From Ciona savignyi (Eukaryota; Chordata; Ascidiacea; Phlebobranchia; Cionidae), in NCBI GenBank assembly GCA_000149265.1, contig CH002036.1, forward strand, positions 759,226 through 823,225: 64,000 nucleotides of DNA. The letters run 5' to 3'. The translations under genes were made by a program, and so were the position numbers. The notes below the pieces were generated by a model. It made no database searches, had not been told where the DNA came from, and saw only the letters and a list, made by a program, of their open reading frames with translations. Of the stretch, positions 1 to 11,543 are shown one piece after another; the first letter of the stretch is position 1; every line of letters starts with the position of its first letter.

Positions 1-304
1 AATAACTATATATTAACATTTGATTATTTCACTGGGTATTTTTTTAGTAAATATTTTTAAAAAAATAAAAAAGATTTTAAACTTTTAGAATTGTTGCGTT
101 TTAATAAAAACAACGTTTAGGTACTAAAGAAATATTTTAGGTTAAAAATAGGCAAGTGTTAATAACAAATGAAATTTGATTGTTTTATTAAATATTCACT
201 TAGTAAATAATTTAAAAAAGTTAAAAATTATATTTTTATTAAATGCTCTTAACTATTTGTTTGGCCATTTTTTAAGTTTATTTTACGATGTATTAATTCT
301 TAAT

Positions 305-612
305 AGCGGTCGCGCGGTCAGTTGTCAATGCGAGCGCGCAAAGAGAGAATCGGCGCGGATGAATATACGCGGCATTGTTCCGCGCGAGCCTACGTCATAA
401 ACAAAGCGAGAGAATGTGTCGCAAGAATGCGCGTGGGGCGAGCCACGTGACAAAATCCAAAATGGCCAAATATGTTGTATGACCAGTATTTAAATAACAA
501 AACCAGTAATTTGTGTCACCGCAGTCATTTCTATTAATCATACCTCTCTTTAATCAAGGTCACAAATACCACGACATCGCGTGTATGTGTATTGTGACGT
601 CACACACGTGCT
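305..612. promoter_or_regulatory. CpG-rich patch with CACGTG E-boxes and a CRE-like site
   Basis: This patch is much richer in CG dinucleotides than the AT-rich DNA around it. It holds two palindromic E-boxes, CACGTG at 444-449 and 605-610, and a CRE-like TACGTCA at 391-397. Such a patch could be an enhancer or an alternative promoter. The function is inferred from composition and motifs only. Confidence 0.35.
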
Positions 613-759
613 CTCGTGCGACGGTAAACTAAGTTAAACAAAAGATGCCCGACGTGCGTTATACGGGCACGAGTGGACAAAGCGTTCATAAAAGGACAAA
701 ACTAAAAGGAGGAAAATGGGATAAATTCTCAATAAAATAAGGATTAGGACATTAAAGCT

Positions 760-895
760 GGTGTTAAAGGTAATGTGAGTTCTGGGGTTGAAATTAGTGT
801 TTGGGCCAGGGTTAGAATTAGTTATCTTAGTCTTAATTAGTACTTTCCCCCCTTCCCCCTTTTAGTGTTGTCCCGAAAGTTTAGGCTTGGCCAGC
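760..895 (+). repeat. Repeat B copy
   Basis: Member of a dispersed family with words such as GGGTTAGAATTAG and TTCTGGGGTTGAAATTAG, followed by a pyrimidine-rich stretch and TTTTAGTGTTGTCC. Related copies lie near 3405-3600, 10640-10800, 14075-14240, 18130-18285, 28195-28275, 30560-30715 and 51600-51680. I see no coding potential, and its class is unknown to me. Confidence 0.6.
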
Positions 896-1949
896 CAAAC
901 AATTAGCGTTTAAACATTTGAACTGATGTGGCATATGTAGTACATACAATTTGATACTGGTTTTGCATAATACAAGTTCAAAATAGATTTGGTAAACAAA
1001 GTTTTAAAAGGCAAGTTTTGAAACTGTGGTAGACAAAACACATAGACCTATAACGCTTTACTACCACTACAAAGAGATTTATGTAGAAGTAAACAATATT
1101 GTAAGATTAAAAATTTATGAGATTTTAAAAAACTACTGTACTGAAGAAAATTAAAAAGAACACTACAAAATATTAAAATAAACTACCAAACTCAACCAAA
1201 AAAATGTATACTAAATACTACAGTCTACAGAAGATTTAAAAACTACCAAAAATATCATGTGCTGAAATCATATCAACCAATAATTCTAGAACAATGTAAT
1301 TATTGTTGAGAACAATGCATTAATGGCATGTGATTCCGGAACAGGAGACTGTGATGTCATAATGGGGATTGTAGATAGGTGTTGCTATCATAAATTTAAT
1401 GTTTCAATACTGTTATGTAATTATGTATACAATGTATATAGTATTTAGTACAATATATAATGCAACTGTTATATTCAAGTCACAAAAAAGGCTTGCAATA
1501 AACTTTTTCTATAATTTACTTATTTACTAAAAAATGAATTTTCCACTAAATCTACTGTTGCTATATTTTTGTTAATACATAATTTTAATCGAAATTAATT
1601 TTTAATCAAATACAAGCTAAACAGCTCCACAAAAATGTGTGTGGTATTTCTAAAATTTAGTAAAAAGGAGTAAATTTTCATCAAATTTGTTGGTATTTTA
1701 TTGATGAATTAAAATTTTAAGCAAAGTTAATTATAATCAAATTCAAGCTTAACAGCAGTGCTAATACTTTTGGAAATTTAAAAAAAAAACAGTCAAAGGA
1801 CTCAAAATACCTTTATATGACGATTGGCGGCTTTTAGTATTGTTAGGTTAGATGATCGTCGTATTCCTAGTCCTGGTAGTTGTGATTTTAACGCCTCAAA
1901 ACATTCCTTTAGGTGAGCTCGCCTGTGGTGTAAAAGGGCAGGTTTATTT

Positions 1950-2180
1950 CGGCTTGGTGGACTAGTGTGTGTTATCTTTCAGTCGAAGGATTGCAGATCA
2001 AAACTGGTCGCTAGCTAAATGATTGTTTCCTTGGGTAAGGCACCTAGCGTCGCCTAAAGTGGAAAAATGGGTTATACAACGAAAGCCTCAGTCATATACA
2101 ATTGTCACGGCTCCGGTTACAATCCAACACGAGGTAATCTGACAATTGTTTGTGTGAAAAGCACCTTGCACTTTCCCTTT
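1950..2180 (+). repeat. SINE-T copy
   Basis: Degenerate copy of the tRNA-headed SINE-T family. The head has a box-B-like segment and ...AAAACTGGTCGCTAGCTA. The body has CCTTGGGTAAGGCAC, CTCCGGTTAC and GAGGTAATCTGACAATTG. Confidence 0.65.
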
Positions 2181-2777
2181 TCTCTTATCAGCACTTAACA
2201 CTTGAAATATTACAAAAAAAACAGATACCCTAAGTGAAAAACTAAAGAGAAAACAAAAATAGAAGAATCTAATCTTATATCTAACACTAAAAACCTGGAT
2301 TTTGACAAGCATATACTAATCGTTTTTAGCATAAAAATAAAATCTAACACTGTATTGGTCAATATGCAGGCAGTTTGAGAGAAAATTACAGATTTCAACA
2401 GGACTCGTAACCACAGAATAATGTTTTATATGGAATCAGACATATATCAACAGGTACATGCCTACACTTACATCCCTTAATTTTTCTGCTGTTAGCGTAT
2501 GAAGTATTGCGGCCTGCGGGCTAATACCGTAGTGTTAAAAGGTATGCCTAATCAACTGCAGACTCTTAAACCTTGGCCGGAAATATCTCTATTTGACTGA
2601 GAGTTGAATCATGTTTATGCCTTAAGCCATGCGGCAACTAATTTCCTTAATTGGCTCTTAAGAGGAACTACAATGCAACAATATGGCCAAAGTAAATACA
2701 GTTTTTCAAAGCTTGCATCTTTCAAATTTTAAAGTGGCCAAACACACTAAAAAACTATATTTAGGTACAAAAATCAC

Positions 2778-5700
2778 CTGATTTTTTCCAATTGGTTGTG
2801 GGTTAGTGTAACTTGTCTCTTTATTTGTCTGTAAAAAGTGGTTATACAATAATGTGGTTTAAATAAATAGATACCATGCATAGATGGTAAAGCAATGATT
2901 ATAATTGCAAAATTGTTAAGGCAACCAAATTTGATGGGGAATTTTAACACAGGAAAGTGCAAGGTTGACAAATATCGGTAAATTGACACAAGACCTTTGG
3001 AAAGTCTATTTTATTAAGATCGAATATACAATCCTAATAGCAATTAGCAAATTAAATAAAAGATTCTGCAAACCGGTGTCAAAATTCCACACTCACTTGA
3101 ATTGCAGTGCACAAAAGGCTTTCTCGTCCTCTGTTGATTTGACCAGTGATGGCAGTAGAGAGTTGAGAGGAATATTGGAGTCCAATTGTTTGTCGTTCGA
3201 GCACATGACAGTGTGACCTGTGATGTCACAACGAGTTTTTTTGACAAATTTTATATAAAAAATACATAAATTAGTTAATGTTTTTTATTAAACTTTCTGC
3301 CCACACTAACAGCGTAGGCCTAGTGATACTCGCAGGAGGGAAAAGTTGAATAAAGGAAACTATGCACTTGATTGAAGATAAGGTCGCTAACAATAGTTTT
3401 AGGAATATTGCTTGAGCTGGATTAGTTTTGGGGATAAGATTACTGGTGGTAGCATGGTTGAAATTCGCATTAGTTCTGGGGCCAAAATTAGAGCTAGTCT
3501 GAGCAAGGCTAAAATTTTCATTCTTTAAGTAATTTTTGTAAGCAGTTTTCCTGTTTTCATCCCTTTAGTGATGCCCAATTTATAGTTTTCTTGGTACAGG
3601 GTAGCAATAAAAAAAAAAACGAATGATTAATTTAGAAATTTACCTTGCAATGTATTGCTGTTTGTGGCAATCCACTTTAAATCTGCTTTATCCGGCTGTT
3701 TTGCGTATGAAATGTTGTTTCTATGGCTTCCATCAGGAAGAATGGCTTGGGATGAGGTTTCAAGAGATTTCGCGTCGTTTTCAGGCGCAACTGGAAAGAC
3801 ATTCGTTATTTACAGGCATGGCATTCATACACTGTTTAAAAACTGTTGTTTTGGTGGCTAAGACGTCACAGTTAGTTAGTAGAGATGTCCATTTCAAAAT
3901 ATATACACAAATACAAAAAGATTCAGGATTATTTTTAGATTCACAATATGCACAAGACCTGTTTAACAACATATTCTATGCACCGGCCTTAGAGTCAAAC
4001 ATATATTCACAAGACCTCCTTGTGCTTTAAGATTGGAATGGAAGAAAATGCACAAACTACCTGAGTTGGTTGGAGCATTGCTTCTATGCTGTTGTGAGTT
4101 GGAATGAGAATTGTTCAAAATTTTGCGATTTACGTCAAAGTACGAAGCCAAGTTTAGTGGCTGTAACAGAAAAACTGGGTTAGTTTCTATATTTAAGCCG
4201 ACTGTGGGCGTGGGATAGTCTGACGAATATCGGTGTGTTAACGCCCCTTGCGTGTCTCAATTCAGGGGGATAAACATGAATATCCTATATATATATATAT
4301 ATATTTAAATTTTGGACCAATTCACACCAAGTTCTGGCACTATTTAAGCAATATTGTTTACATAGGGTCGTATTAAAGTTCTAGTTACACTTTAAAGAGC
4401 ACCATGCAGACAGGAAGTGACATGTGGTAGACAGGTCCTAGAGTGACTTTGATTAATGTATGGCACAACATATGGCGATGATCAGGTCAGGTATACAATA
4501 CTGCAACATCATCTACATAAATATCACCCTTTGCACCAGAAGGCGTGTTTTTATATTACTTTGTAGTGGTTAGTGATATATATTTTGCACTTTCTGTGTT
4601 TTTTCGTGTAGAATAATGCCAATAAATATCAGTTGAATCAAGATAACCAGCATGGTATATGACCGAGCAGTTTTGCACACAAAAAAAACAAAACAAACTG
4701 GGTCACCGGCATATGATGCACCTTCCTGTTGGTTTTTAGACGACAACCTAAAATTTTATATATGCTGTGCATGATGATAGTCAATTTCACCCAACATTTT
4801 TTCTTACCAGGGTTTGAGAAAACAATGGGTTAGTTGATGATGTCATAGCCGCTGGCTGTGATGTCATTGAGCTATTTGTGGAAGCAGAATCAGCAGTAGT
4901 GGACTGGTCTGTGGGATCTGAGGTTGATTATAAAATGGGAATTACTTAGTGGAATGTATCTTTGGGTCTTTTAGTTTTTTAGTGTACCACATAGTGTTAG
5001 CACACTGAAGATCAACACGTATGGGTGTATGGGGTGTAGTATCGGCATCAAAAAGGTCCTAATTAAACTAACATCAATCATGATATGTCTAATTTGAATA
5101 AAACACATAGAGGTTTTGAATAAAAAAATCTTTAAACCTTTCTTGACATGATACAGTAACACATTTGCAGAATTTGGATATCAACAAGTGTGTGCAAGAG
5201 CAGGGTTTTTGGACAAAAACACAATCATTTACGGCAAGATATACAATGTTTGAAAATTGTGATTCTGGTGGCCAAGACGTACAGAGCAAGAAGGGCCTTA
5301 CAGAATAAATACACAAATGAACAGAAGGAGGAGGTGTTCTTCATTCAAAGGCTTTCCCACAGCTGATTTTTATTGCTGTTTAGCCTTATCGTTTAATTAT
5401 AGCCATGAGCAAAACTGATATTGTTTGGTATACAGCATGCAAATTCAACCACTCACAAAGCTTCAAGATTCACGCCCACATTTTCGATAGTATAGATTTG
5501 TGAAAGTTAAAATATACAGAATAAAAAGTATTGTAATTAATGTTATTATGTTGTCTGCATTGTGTACACTTGTATAGTCCAAACTACTGGATAGGAATCT
5601 TGCACATATATTGTATTGCAATGTAATATGTACCACATATTATGAAAGAAAACCTTATGATAGGCATTTCCTAGGCCTAGAATGTTGTGTAGATATATTG

Positions 5701-7380
5701 CAATTATATTGTGTTGCTATACATTAATTCCTCTTAAACATTATATAAGAATGGACTTTTGCACGGCACTGCGCAGACATAATCCATGTCTAGCGCAACC
5801 ATTTTAAAGCGTGCACTGCAATATTTATCGTTTAAAACTTGAAAATACCGGTAAAGGTATCGCCTGAGGCTATAGCCTGATGTCTCCAGCTTGATTTACC
5901 AGTCTCTCTAGTTCTAATACAATTTGTCATTGTTTAAAAATGTTTAAACATGAGTCATTAATACACAAAAGGTAAAAATGTAAATGTGATATTAAAAAAA
6001 ATTGTGAAAAATTAACAAATAATAGATGGCATGAAAAAAGATTAAGACCTCAAAATACATACTTTAAAATGTTATAAATTACATTTAGATTTCAGGATGA
6101 AATTATTAAAATGTTCACACCTTCCAAAATAACAGCAAATTAGTTTTTATTTAAAATGTAAGCCCGCTATAAAAAGTATGGGTGAGTGAATGATGGTTCG
6201 ATGAAAACGTGGTAACATAGGGCCTCATATTTCGATATTAAAAGGTTCGACCTAACATACGGCAATCCTTTCCGTGTCGTCTGTTTACTTAATTGGGTGT
6301 GCGAGCGCGCGCACACACACATCAACGCGTGCACGCCAGACACGTCCATCGCGTGCTGAGATACATCCAAAAAGAGAGAGACGGAGGAACGACGCGTCTC
6401 TCTTAGAGCGCACGTGTCTGCTCCAACCACGTGAACGATTTCGGGTTCACGTGACCTTACCTTACGTCTCTAATTGGATGAAAACAGCACGCGGACTCGG
6501 TAACTTACGGTCACTTTTCAGCGAGTTGAAATGTGACAACCATAAATAGATACAGCGCGCATAAAGGGTCATTAAGTTTCTACCGTCACAACAGTTATGA
6601 ACTACAGTACGCTCCGTTTTACTAACGTATAGTAAAACAACAATAACAAAATTACACGCGCTAACTAGAAGTAATTGTTTTTGCGCCACTCTCGCGTTTA
6701 CCAGCAGATTAAAATGTACAAATTACGACGAACATTTTATATGCCGATTTTTAAAGAAAAAAATAAAGAAACTAAACTCAAGATTACTGCAACCCCAATA
6801 CATTTAACACTTCTTAATAAATTGTATTGGTATTTATACAAAACAGTTCAAATGGGCGCAACGCGCTTATGATTTACCGCGAAAGTAAAACATTGACAAA
6901 ACAAACAGACATTTCTACAGTTCAATACGTATGTTTGACTTGCTATGGTTTGGTAACTGTTATTCATTTTAGGAGAAAATAAAGTACATTGATACCTGGA
7001 AAATAGTGTAATCTTGCATTTAACCTAAACATTTGTGTATGTACTAAACCTTTACATGGCTCATATAATATAATTTACCAATATTAAAATACTGAAAGCA
7101 ATATTTTGACTTCAAACTTAAAAAAGTTACTCCAAAAGTCAAAAATTTATATCAGTATTTTTATTTCCCAATATTCGGAAATATTATTGAAGTAAACACC
7201 AAAAATTGTCTCACTTGTAGGAAAATGTGGGTTATTTTGGTGTTCATTTTTCTGTTCATTGTCATTAGAATCCTTTTCATCCTTTTTTGATGAATTCTCG
7301 CTAGCAAAACCCCCCAAATTGGACTTGTTTGAACTCGTCTCCAGAAACTCGACGGCTTCAAGTAATGTTTGAATACTCAT
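2778..7380 (-). CDS. MNT/MXD-type MAX dimerisation repressor, 5' part (six exons, runs off window)
   Basis: Coding exons in transcript order on the minus strand: 7380-7215, 4917-4808, 4160-4061, 3790-3644, 3217-3097, 2828-2778. Each has GT/AG borders and all five junctions keep frame. The protein starts MSIQTLLEAVEFLE, which matches the amphipathic Sin3-interaction domain at the N-terminus of MNT and MXD proteins. A Ser/Thr/Asn/Gln-rich, low-complexity middle follows, as in MNT. The last exon ends THNQLEKIR, which fits the start of the bHLH basic region (His, Glu and Arg at the E-box contact positions) and breaks off just before the next Arg. Proteins of this family pair with MAX, bind CACGTG and recruit Sin3/HDAC to repress MYC targets. 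The Ile in EKIR replaces the Asn usual in EKNRR. Helix-loop-helix and zipper exons are not in the window. The SID and basic region make the family likely; MNT versus MXD cannot be settled. The middle exons rest on splice and frame logic only. Confidence 0.72.
3405..3600 (+). repeat. Repeat B copy in intron
   Basis: It shares GGATTAGTTTTGGGGATAAG, TTAGTTCTGGGG and a closing CCCTTTAGTGATGCCC with the other repeat B copies. It lies in the intron between the 3790-3644 and 3217-3097 exons of the MNT/MXD-like gene. Confidence 0.55.
4205..4312 (+). repeat. SINE-T 3' end with (AT)n tract
   Basis: Only the 3' part of SINE-T is visible (GTGGGCGTGGGATAGTCTGA, then GGGGATAAACATGAATATCC). It runs straight into an (AT)n microsatellite at about 4288-4308. 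Confidence 0.65.
6290..6475. promoter_or_regulatory. CpG-rich patch with three CACGTG E-boxes in intron 1
   Basis: Perfect CACGTG palindromes occur at 6411-6416, 6428-6433 and 6448-6453, within 43 bp, in a CG-rich stretch that also has GCGCGC and a CA-rich run. The patch lies in the first intron of a gene whose product is expected to bind this very motif, so an autoregulatory element is possible. That role is inferred. Confidence 0.4.
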
Positions 7381-8404
7381 CTTACAGCGTTACCGGTGCA
7401 AAAACACCGAATAATTTAACGCAATATACTCGACCTAACCATAAAAATCTCACAAACAACAAACCAATATCCTACTGTTATAAAACAAAACAATATTAAG
7501 ATAAGAAACAATATTAAGATAACCACTTTTATTGTTACAATAAGTAAGTAATATGTTTATTTTTAGCCAAAATAAAATATTTATTAATCAAAATGGAATG
7601 TTACATAGAAAAAAGCGAACTATATATGTAGTTATATAGTCTGCTGTCCCTTACAATAAAAAAGAAAGACAGATATAAATATTGGGCTTAAATTCTTTAT
7701 AGTAGAAACTGTTTTTTTTAAGCCAACAATAAATTTATACTGTATATTCAATTTTAGATACAACAGATATGTTAAAGCATAGGACACTATTAAAATGCAC
7801 AAAACATAAGGACCAAGGAAAACATATACTACGGCTTAAACCCAACATAATGTCTTTGGTAATTAGGGGACTTTTGTTAGAGTCATTTTAAGTATTTTCG
7901 TAGTTATTTATTATCGTCTTTCAGTTTTTTTTTCTTTTTTATTTGTCTGGCATTCGTGCCATATTTGCCTGGCAATATAATATTCTCAAATGTTATCAAT
8001 AATCACGAAATAGCTCTTTAAAAAATGCTTCCCACTAATCTGTAGCTAAAGCTTCCTGTAAAAAGTACCTTACAAAACTACAGCAATGGTATATTATTAT
8101 TAAAAAACATAATCCGAGAATATCGTTATTTAAGGAAATTTTGCACAGTGGCTAAGCCCTCTCGCGTAAGTTAGGTGCAAAGGTACTCTTTGCTTTATGC
8201 GGAACTAATATGTTATTTACCGAAGGACAAAACTAGCCAAGTAAACTGTGAGCTTGGTTTTTATAAACAGCCTTTTTCACATTACACTATTTTATATAAA
8301 AAAAAAACACGTTATTAGGTATAAAGACTGGGCAAAACGGGCTAAAAAGCAAAACAAAACTCCGTAAACTACTACAACTTTTGAAACCGAAGATCTAATT
8401 TCTT

Positions 8405-8600
8405 GTCAATCGACGTTCAGGGGGGAGAGAGGACGAGAAAAAGGCAATAATCTCTTCCTCGCCACGTGACCTGGAACGTGCTGCTGTTTATTAAACTACA
8501 ACCACGTGATTTGTGCCCAATGAAGCGTGCGATTTTTTCCATGCACAAAAACACGTACGCGACGACGCCTTTTACTCTCTTTTGTAACAGGAGACAATTC
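8405..8600. promoter_or_regulatory. CpG-rich patch with two CACGTG E-boxes, candidate promoter of the MNT/MXD-like gene
   Basis: Two CACGTG palindromes (8463-8468 and 8503-8508) lie in a CG-enriched patch about 1.1 kb upstream of the start codon at 7380. Position and composition suit a promoter with a 5' untranslated exon, but I cannot identify a transcription start. Confidence 0.35.
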
Positions 8601-9039
8601 AGGAACAACCAAAACAATAAATCATATGATACACGAGTTTATATATATTTTTACTGCTTTATAAGGTAGGCATATTTGTATATTCGGACACATATTATAA
8701 AATCTGTATTAAAGTGCATATCGCTCTATTTTTCACCTTCCCATATAGTGGTGTTTTATTAGAAATGGCGTTCAAATAGAGGCTTTCAATAAATCGTCTT
8801 ATTAAACGGAGACCACGGTAATTGTTTTTTTAACAGCGTTGATCTTACACAAAAGCTTATACATTTGCCTCACCAAACTTCCTTCAATTTTGCTTTACTG
8901 TAAACGTGTTTATATTTAACTTTTTATTATTTTTTTTAAATTTTTACATAGACTTCGAAAATTGTAGCGAAATATATTTTATTGCAACAAAACCTAATTT
9001 CCGATGCGTTTTTTTATTTCGTAATTATCATGACAACAT

Positions 9040-10382
9040 GATAGTGGCTTCGACCGTACAATATGCATCGGTCGCGTTAACCATTCGGCAAAACGACCGT
9101 ACAACTCAGGTACAGTATGTTTCAAATGACTATAATCACGGTATAATAGCTCCTTTGATTTAACCGACGTGACTGAAATGAATATGGGACCCTAACCTAC
9201 ATTCAGCCCAACAATGACACAGACAATAAATGTTTATTGTTTAGGATAGGATAGGATATTTATATTTATCCTGGTAAATGGGATATTCTAATATTCTAAT
9301 ATGTCCCATGCCAAGATAAAGTTCTTGCCACAAGCTTCTTGCTTCGTTACGCTTCAGTGCGTTAAGCCTTGAAATTCCAGAAACGTTAATGACGTAATGT
9401 TTTATGTATGCTTGAGCTATAGCGCTATAGTACGAGAGTACATTTATGACGTAGGAAGAATCTAAATTTATGTGACTTCGGGCATGGTATGTGGATAAAA
9501 CACGCCATACAGCATTGATCCTTTAGTGACATAAGGTTACCTTTGAGCCTACCAAAGGTTTAGTAACATCACACCACTACTATTGTAACAATCATAACAC
9601 TATTAATTGTCAATTAAACTGCGATATGTATAGTTTCGTAGCCTTTTTCTTTTCTGTCACTTTGTTTGATGTTTTAAAGTAACCGTGTTTAATTTACCAC
9701 CAAATTAGGGATTAAAAACAAATCACCATCATAATCTTATGACCGAATTTTGACGTTTGTTGTATGATTTATATTAGAAACATATTGAAGGTAATTTGTC
9801 AGCATTTATTTCTTATTTTTACCTGGGCTAAGGTTCGAATTAGTATTTAACTTATAACGGGTTCATTTTAAATTGCAGAGTGTATATAAACCGCTCAGCT
9901 AACCTGCCGCACAATCATTTATTGGAAACAGGAGTGGACTAACGATCGCTTCTTATCTTCTTTAGCGGTTTTTAACTAGTCATATACTTGTCACCAATAC
10001 TGTTTTTAGATAGAAATCGGTCGCGTTAACCATTCGCCCACATAACCGTACAAAATCACTTCTTCCCCCACTATTGAAAGGACTGATTATCAACTAGCGC
10101 CATCTACGGACAACATTTTAATTGGCTAAGATTATCAAGTTTCCAAGACTTGCAAGGTTAGATCAACAACCAGCAGAAGCTAATATTCAATACACCAGGC
10201 TAGGTTTTCAACCCATGATAGGGTTGTAAGTATTACCATCTTTATGAAACTCTTTTTTTTTAAAACTGTTTTTTTTTCCTTTTTTAATCGGGCAAAGTTC
10301 CGAACCCGTTGTTAAGACTGTTTTTTGTATAGAATTAGTATAAGTTTCGGCAACCTTAACCATTCGGCTATACGACTGCACT
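9040..10382 (-). repeat. Three SINE-L fragments (about 9040-9110, 9985-10051, 10285-10382)
   Basis: All three are in minus orientation and show the reverse complement of the tRNA-like head (TCGGTCGCGTTAACCATTCG or a variant), ending near a short CCGTAC/ACTGCAC-like terminus. The third also keeps a recognisable B-box region. The DNA between them is not part of the elements. Confidence 0.6.
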
Positions 10383-10639
10383 GTTGTAAGAAATGCCTTT
10401 AAACAATGCCGCCCAAGCGCCACAAAACGATATAGGACACATAAAATTAAAAAGGGTCCTGCAACGCCGTCCGAAACATACACCTTATGGCTTTCCGTGG
10501 GAGGGTCGCATTCGTAATAACATAAGTAGTATTGGTAGTTTAGTATGGTCTGGGAATAAACATGATCATCGTAGAAAACTTAAAAGAAACGAACTAGAGA
10601 AATGGGGAAAGAGGGAAACTGAAAACTTTCAAAGATTAT

Positions 10640-10800
10640 GACATTGCGGTTAGGGTAAGGGCTTGGGTTGCATTTAGGTTTAGTTCTGGGTTTGAGATTA
10701 GTGTTTGTTGCAGAGTTAAAGATAGTTTCCATAGTTTTAGTGGGAAGTTTCCATTCTTCCTTCCTTCCCTTCTTCCGCCCTCTATGGTTGACCAGATTAT
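10640..10800 (+). repeat. Repeat B copy
   Basis: Contains GGTTAGGGTAAGGGCTTGGG, TTTAGTTCTGGGTTTGAGAT and a TTCC/CTTCC-rich end, as in the other copies of the family. Confidence 0.6.
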
Positions 10801-11449
10801 CTATTCAATCTTATACTTAACTTCTGCGCAAATCGCTCATGTGGTTTACAAACTGAGTAAGTAGGATGCTCGTGATATTATCGTAGTGAATGGAAAAACG
10901 CGAATCGTTGGATTAACTCGCCTCTACTGTCGGGTAACCAGAGCTATTGCAGTCTGTTGCGTATATGATGGGAGAAGGTGTTTTCGTTTAGATAGAACTC
11001 ACTTATTCGATTAGATCCAAGCCATGTCTGCCAAGTTCCTTTACCAAACACACCCCGTCTAACCAGAAGTTTCAAACCTTTTGACTTCCGACCGCTCTGA
11101 CTAAGTGAACTGATTATCAATCGACCGCTTGCAAGTTGATAATAAAAATGTATTTTCATTTTTACGATAGGCGAATAAAACAAAGTTAACAAACTGTCAC
11201 GAAAACTATAATAAGCAACCGAATGGCAACTCGCCAAATAGATCAGTCCCACATTACATATTGGGAACTGATAGAGACCGCATGCAATTGTTTATCTATT
11301 TTTATAAAGTATACTTACAGCATATTAGTTAGGTGTAATGTTTAAGAAATAATTGTGAGTTTCACGCCTGTTATATCATATACATAATTTAAACACACAG
11401 TTTAAGTGGCACATTGTACAAGAAGAAAGAAAGTAAACTAAAGATGGAC

Positions 11450-11534
11450 TGGTCATCCAGACCGTTTTTGTATAAAATTGGCCATACGTAATGTATAGGT
11501 CGCGTTATTTATTTGGCTACACTACCGCCGGTAC
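11450..11534 (-). repeat. SINE-L copy overlapping the CHSY 3' UTR
   Basis: In the minus sense the head reads GTGTAGCCAAATAAATAACGCG, against the family form GTGTGGCCGAATGGTTAACGCG. The element begins about 10 bp after the CHSY stop codon. Mutations in its A-box region create AATAAA. Confidence 0.6.
11508..11513 (-). terminator. Candidate poly(A) signal AATAAA of the chondroitin synthase gene
   Basis: AATAAA on the minus strand lies 31 nt past the TAA stop at 11544-11546, inside the SINE-L copy. It is the first such signal after the stop. Its use is inferred. Confidence 0.5.
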
Positions 11535-11543
11535 AGTTTTGTC

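Larger units (their letters stand above)
1..2777. other. Left flank: non-coding, probably intron of the MNT/MXD-like gene
   Basis: I find no convincing exon here on either strand. The sixth exon of the minus-strand MNT/MXD-like gene ends at 2778 inside the bHLH basic region, so the remaining bHLH exons should lie to the left. I looked for a minus-strand continuation of the basic region (Arg-Ala-His-like codons after a splice acceptor) and found none, so this stretch is best read as intron. It holds a CpG-rich patch (about 305-612), a repeat B copy, a SINE-T copy and otherwise AT-rich DNA. Confidence 0.5.
7381..11543. other. Intergenic region between the MNT/MXD-like start and the CHSY stop
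   Basis: I find no exon chain here. Open frames such as those at 8906-9163, 10208-10483 and 10393-10641 have no family resemblance and no matching splice partners. The stretch holds a CpG-rich E-box patch, several SINE-L fragments, a GGATA-rich short repeat at about 9243-9300 and a repeat B copy. The upstream control region of the MNT/MXD-like gene should lie in its left part. Confidence 0.5.

Noticed and set aside
3623-4030. 135-codon plus-strand frame, the longest plus frame in the left part
   Set aside because: It overlaps the antisense of the spliced exon 3644-3790 and mostly intron; no family resemblance.
8906-9163. 85-codon plus-strand frame
   Set aside because: Phe/Asn-rich start from AT-rich DNA and an end inside a SINE-L fragment; no splice context or family.
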